16,192 bases of DNA from Chitinophagaceae bacterium UBA4857 (GTDB taxonomy: Bacteria > Bacteroidota > Bacteroidia > Chitinophagales > Chitinophagaceae): positions 45,685 to 61,876 of the forward strand of contig DHEF01000006.1 of assembly GCA_002399735.1 (NCBI GenBank), in the 5' to 3' direction. Made by a program: the position numbers and the translations under genes. The notes beneath the pieces are model-generated. The model was not told the DNA's origin and searched no databases. It saw only the letters and a program-made list of their open reading frames with translations. Shown here one piece after another: positions 15,816 to 16,192 of this stretch; positions within the stretch are counted from its first letter, which is position 1; the number at the start of each line of letters is the position of its first letter.

Positions 15816-16192
15816 GATAATATTTTCCTGTGTTTACGAAAAAAATAAAATTAACGTTTTTAACCCATTGATGTCCGATAAACAAGCGTACTACACTATA
15901 ATTTTAACAGTTATAGCCACAAAAAAGGGTTTGTGCAATCAGTATAGTTTTTATGAAAGCAAAAACTTTTACAACAAGCAAAATACAGCAGTATTTTTTT
16001 ATGTTATCAACTTCAGTTCCTTGATCATCGTCCCTTGCGTCGCACACTTGTACTGTATTAATTCTATTGGGCAGAACGCAGTACTCCGTATTTTAATCGG
16101 AGTGCCTGTAACATTACTCACCATTGTGCAAGGTGTCCCCCCGATTCATCGGCGGTACTGCACCAATGCGAAGCATCAATGAGGCTAATCCA
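15816..16192. other. Non-coding region upstream of the GH3 fusion gene
   Basis: The 377 bases to the window edge are the 5' side of the GH3 gene. Near the start, TAATTTTA on the minus strand is a one-mismatch -7 candidate without a good -33. From 16024 onward the DNA is repeat material with small hairpins (ACTCCG/CGGAGT at 16083-16103; CCGATTCATCGG at 16141-16152). The plus-strand frame 15814-16182 reads through this repeat and is not supported as a gene. Confidence 0.45.
16024..16131 (-). repeat. Dispersed intergenic repeat, copy 5 (CCCAATAGAATT form, interrupted)
   Basis: 16024-16072 matches 10776-10824 at 44 of 49 positions. In copy 3 the repeat continues directly into CATTGTGCAA. Here that decamer (16122-16131) is displaced by 49 bases (16073-16121) that include the hairpin ACTCCG/CGGAGT. 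It lies upstream of the GH3 gene and may extend past the window. Confidence 0.6.

Noticed and set aside
15814..16182. 122-codon open frame on the plus strand
   Set aside because: Its C-terminal half is translated from dispersed repeat DNA (copy 5), it starts within the GH3 start region on the other strand, and it shows no family motif or convincing domain.

Overview
The window looks like chromosomal, mostly housekeeping DNA from a Bacteroidota bacterium, probably a Chitinophagaceae-type member. Four things point there: the AT-rich intergenic DNA, start codons without clear Shine-Dalgarno sequences, candidate TAnnTTTG promoter elements, and lineage-typical proteins (a Cys-rich PSP1/RicT, a GH3-serine hydrolase fusion, a 30-residue COX24/mS38-like basic protein, and POT transporters). 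No tRNA, rRNA, CRISPR array, transposase, phage gene or toxin-antitoxin pair is visible.

Layout. At 137-3918 (minus) lie two tandem proton-coupled peptide transporters, ending in a clear terminator. The second one carries a large extra membrane and periplasmic insertion. A 400-base divergent gap holds a GC-rich folded element, followed by purD (plus, 4319-5599). purD converges on rng through a bidirectional terminator. From 9435 down to 5750 the minus strand carries an HU-type DNA-binding protein, a membrane-anchored TPR protein, a 30-codon mS38/COX24-like ribosomal-type gene and RNase G/E, with long gaps rich in inverted repeats. mutY (plus, 9571-10677) diverges from HU. After a 644-base non-coding stretch comes a RicT-like PSP1 protein (11322-12740) with a Gln-rich tail. 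It converges on a secreted 986-residue GH3 plus serine hydrolase fusion (12855-15815, minus).

How the genes relate. Most are core functions: peptide uptake, purine synthesis, RNA processing and decay (rng, ricT), nucleoid structure (HU), base-excision repair (mutY) and cell-wall sugar turnover (GH3 fusion). I see no multi-gene defence or secondary-metabolite system, and no convincing undescribed system. The less ordinary material is between the genes. One modular family of short repeats sharing the core GCAAGGGACGAT occurs five times, only in gaps. There is also a GC-rich structured element, a hairpin repeat that has become the C-terminus of MutY, and several perfect palindromes in the HU-TPR-rng gaps. 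The most useful single annotation is the easily missed 30-codon gene at 7687-7779.
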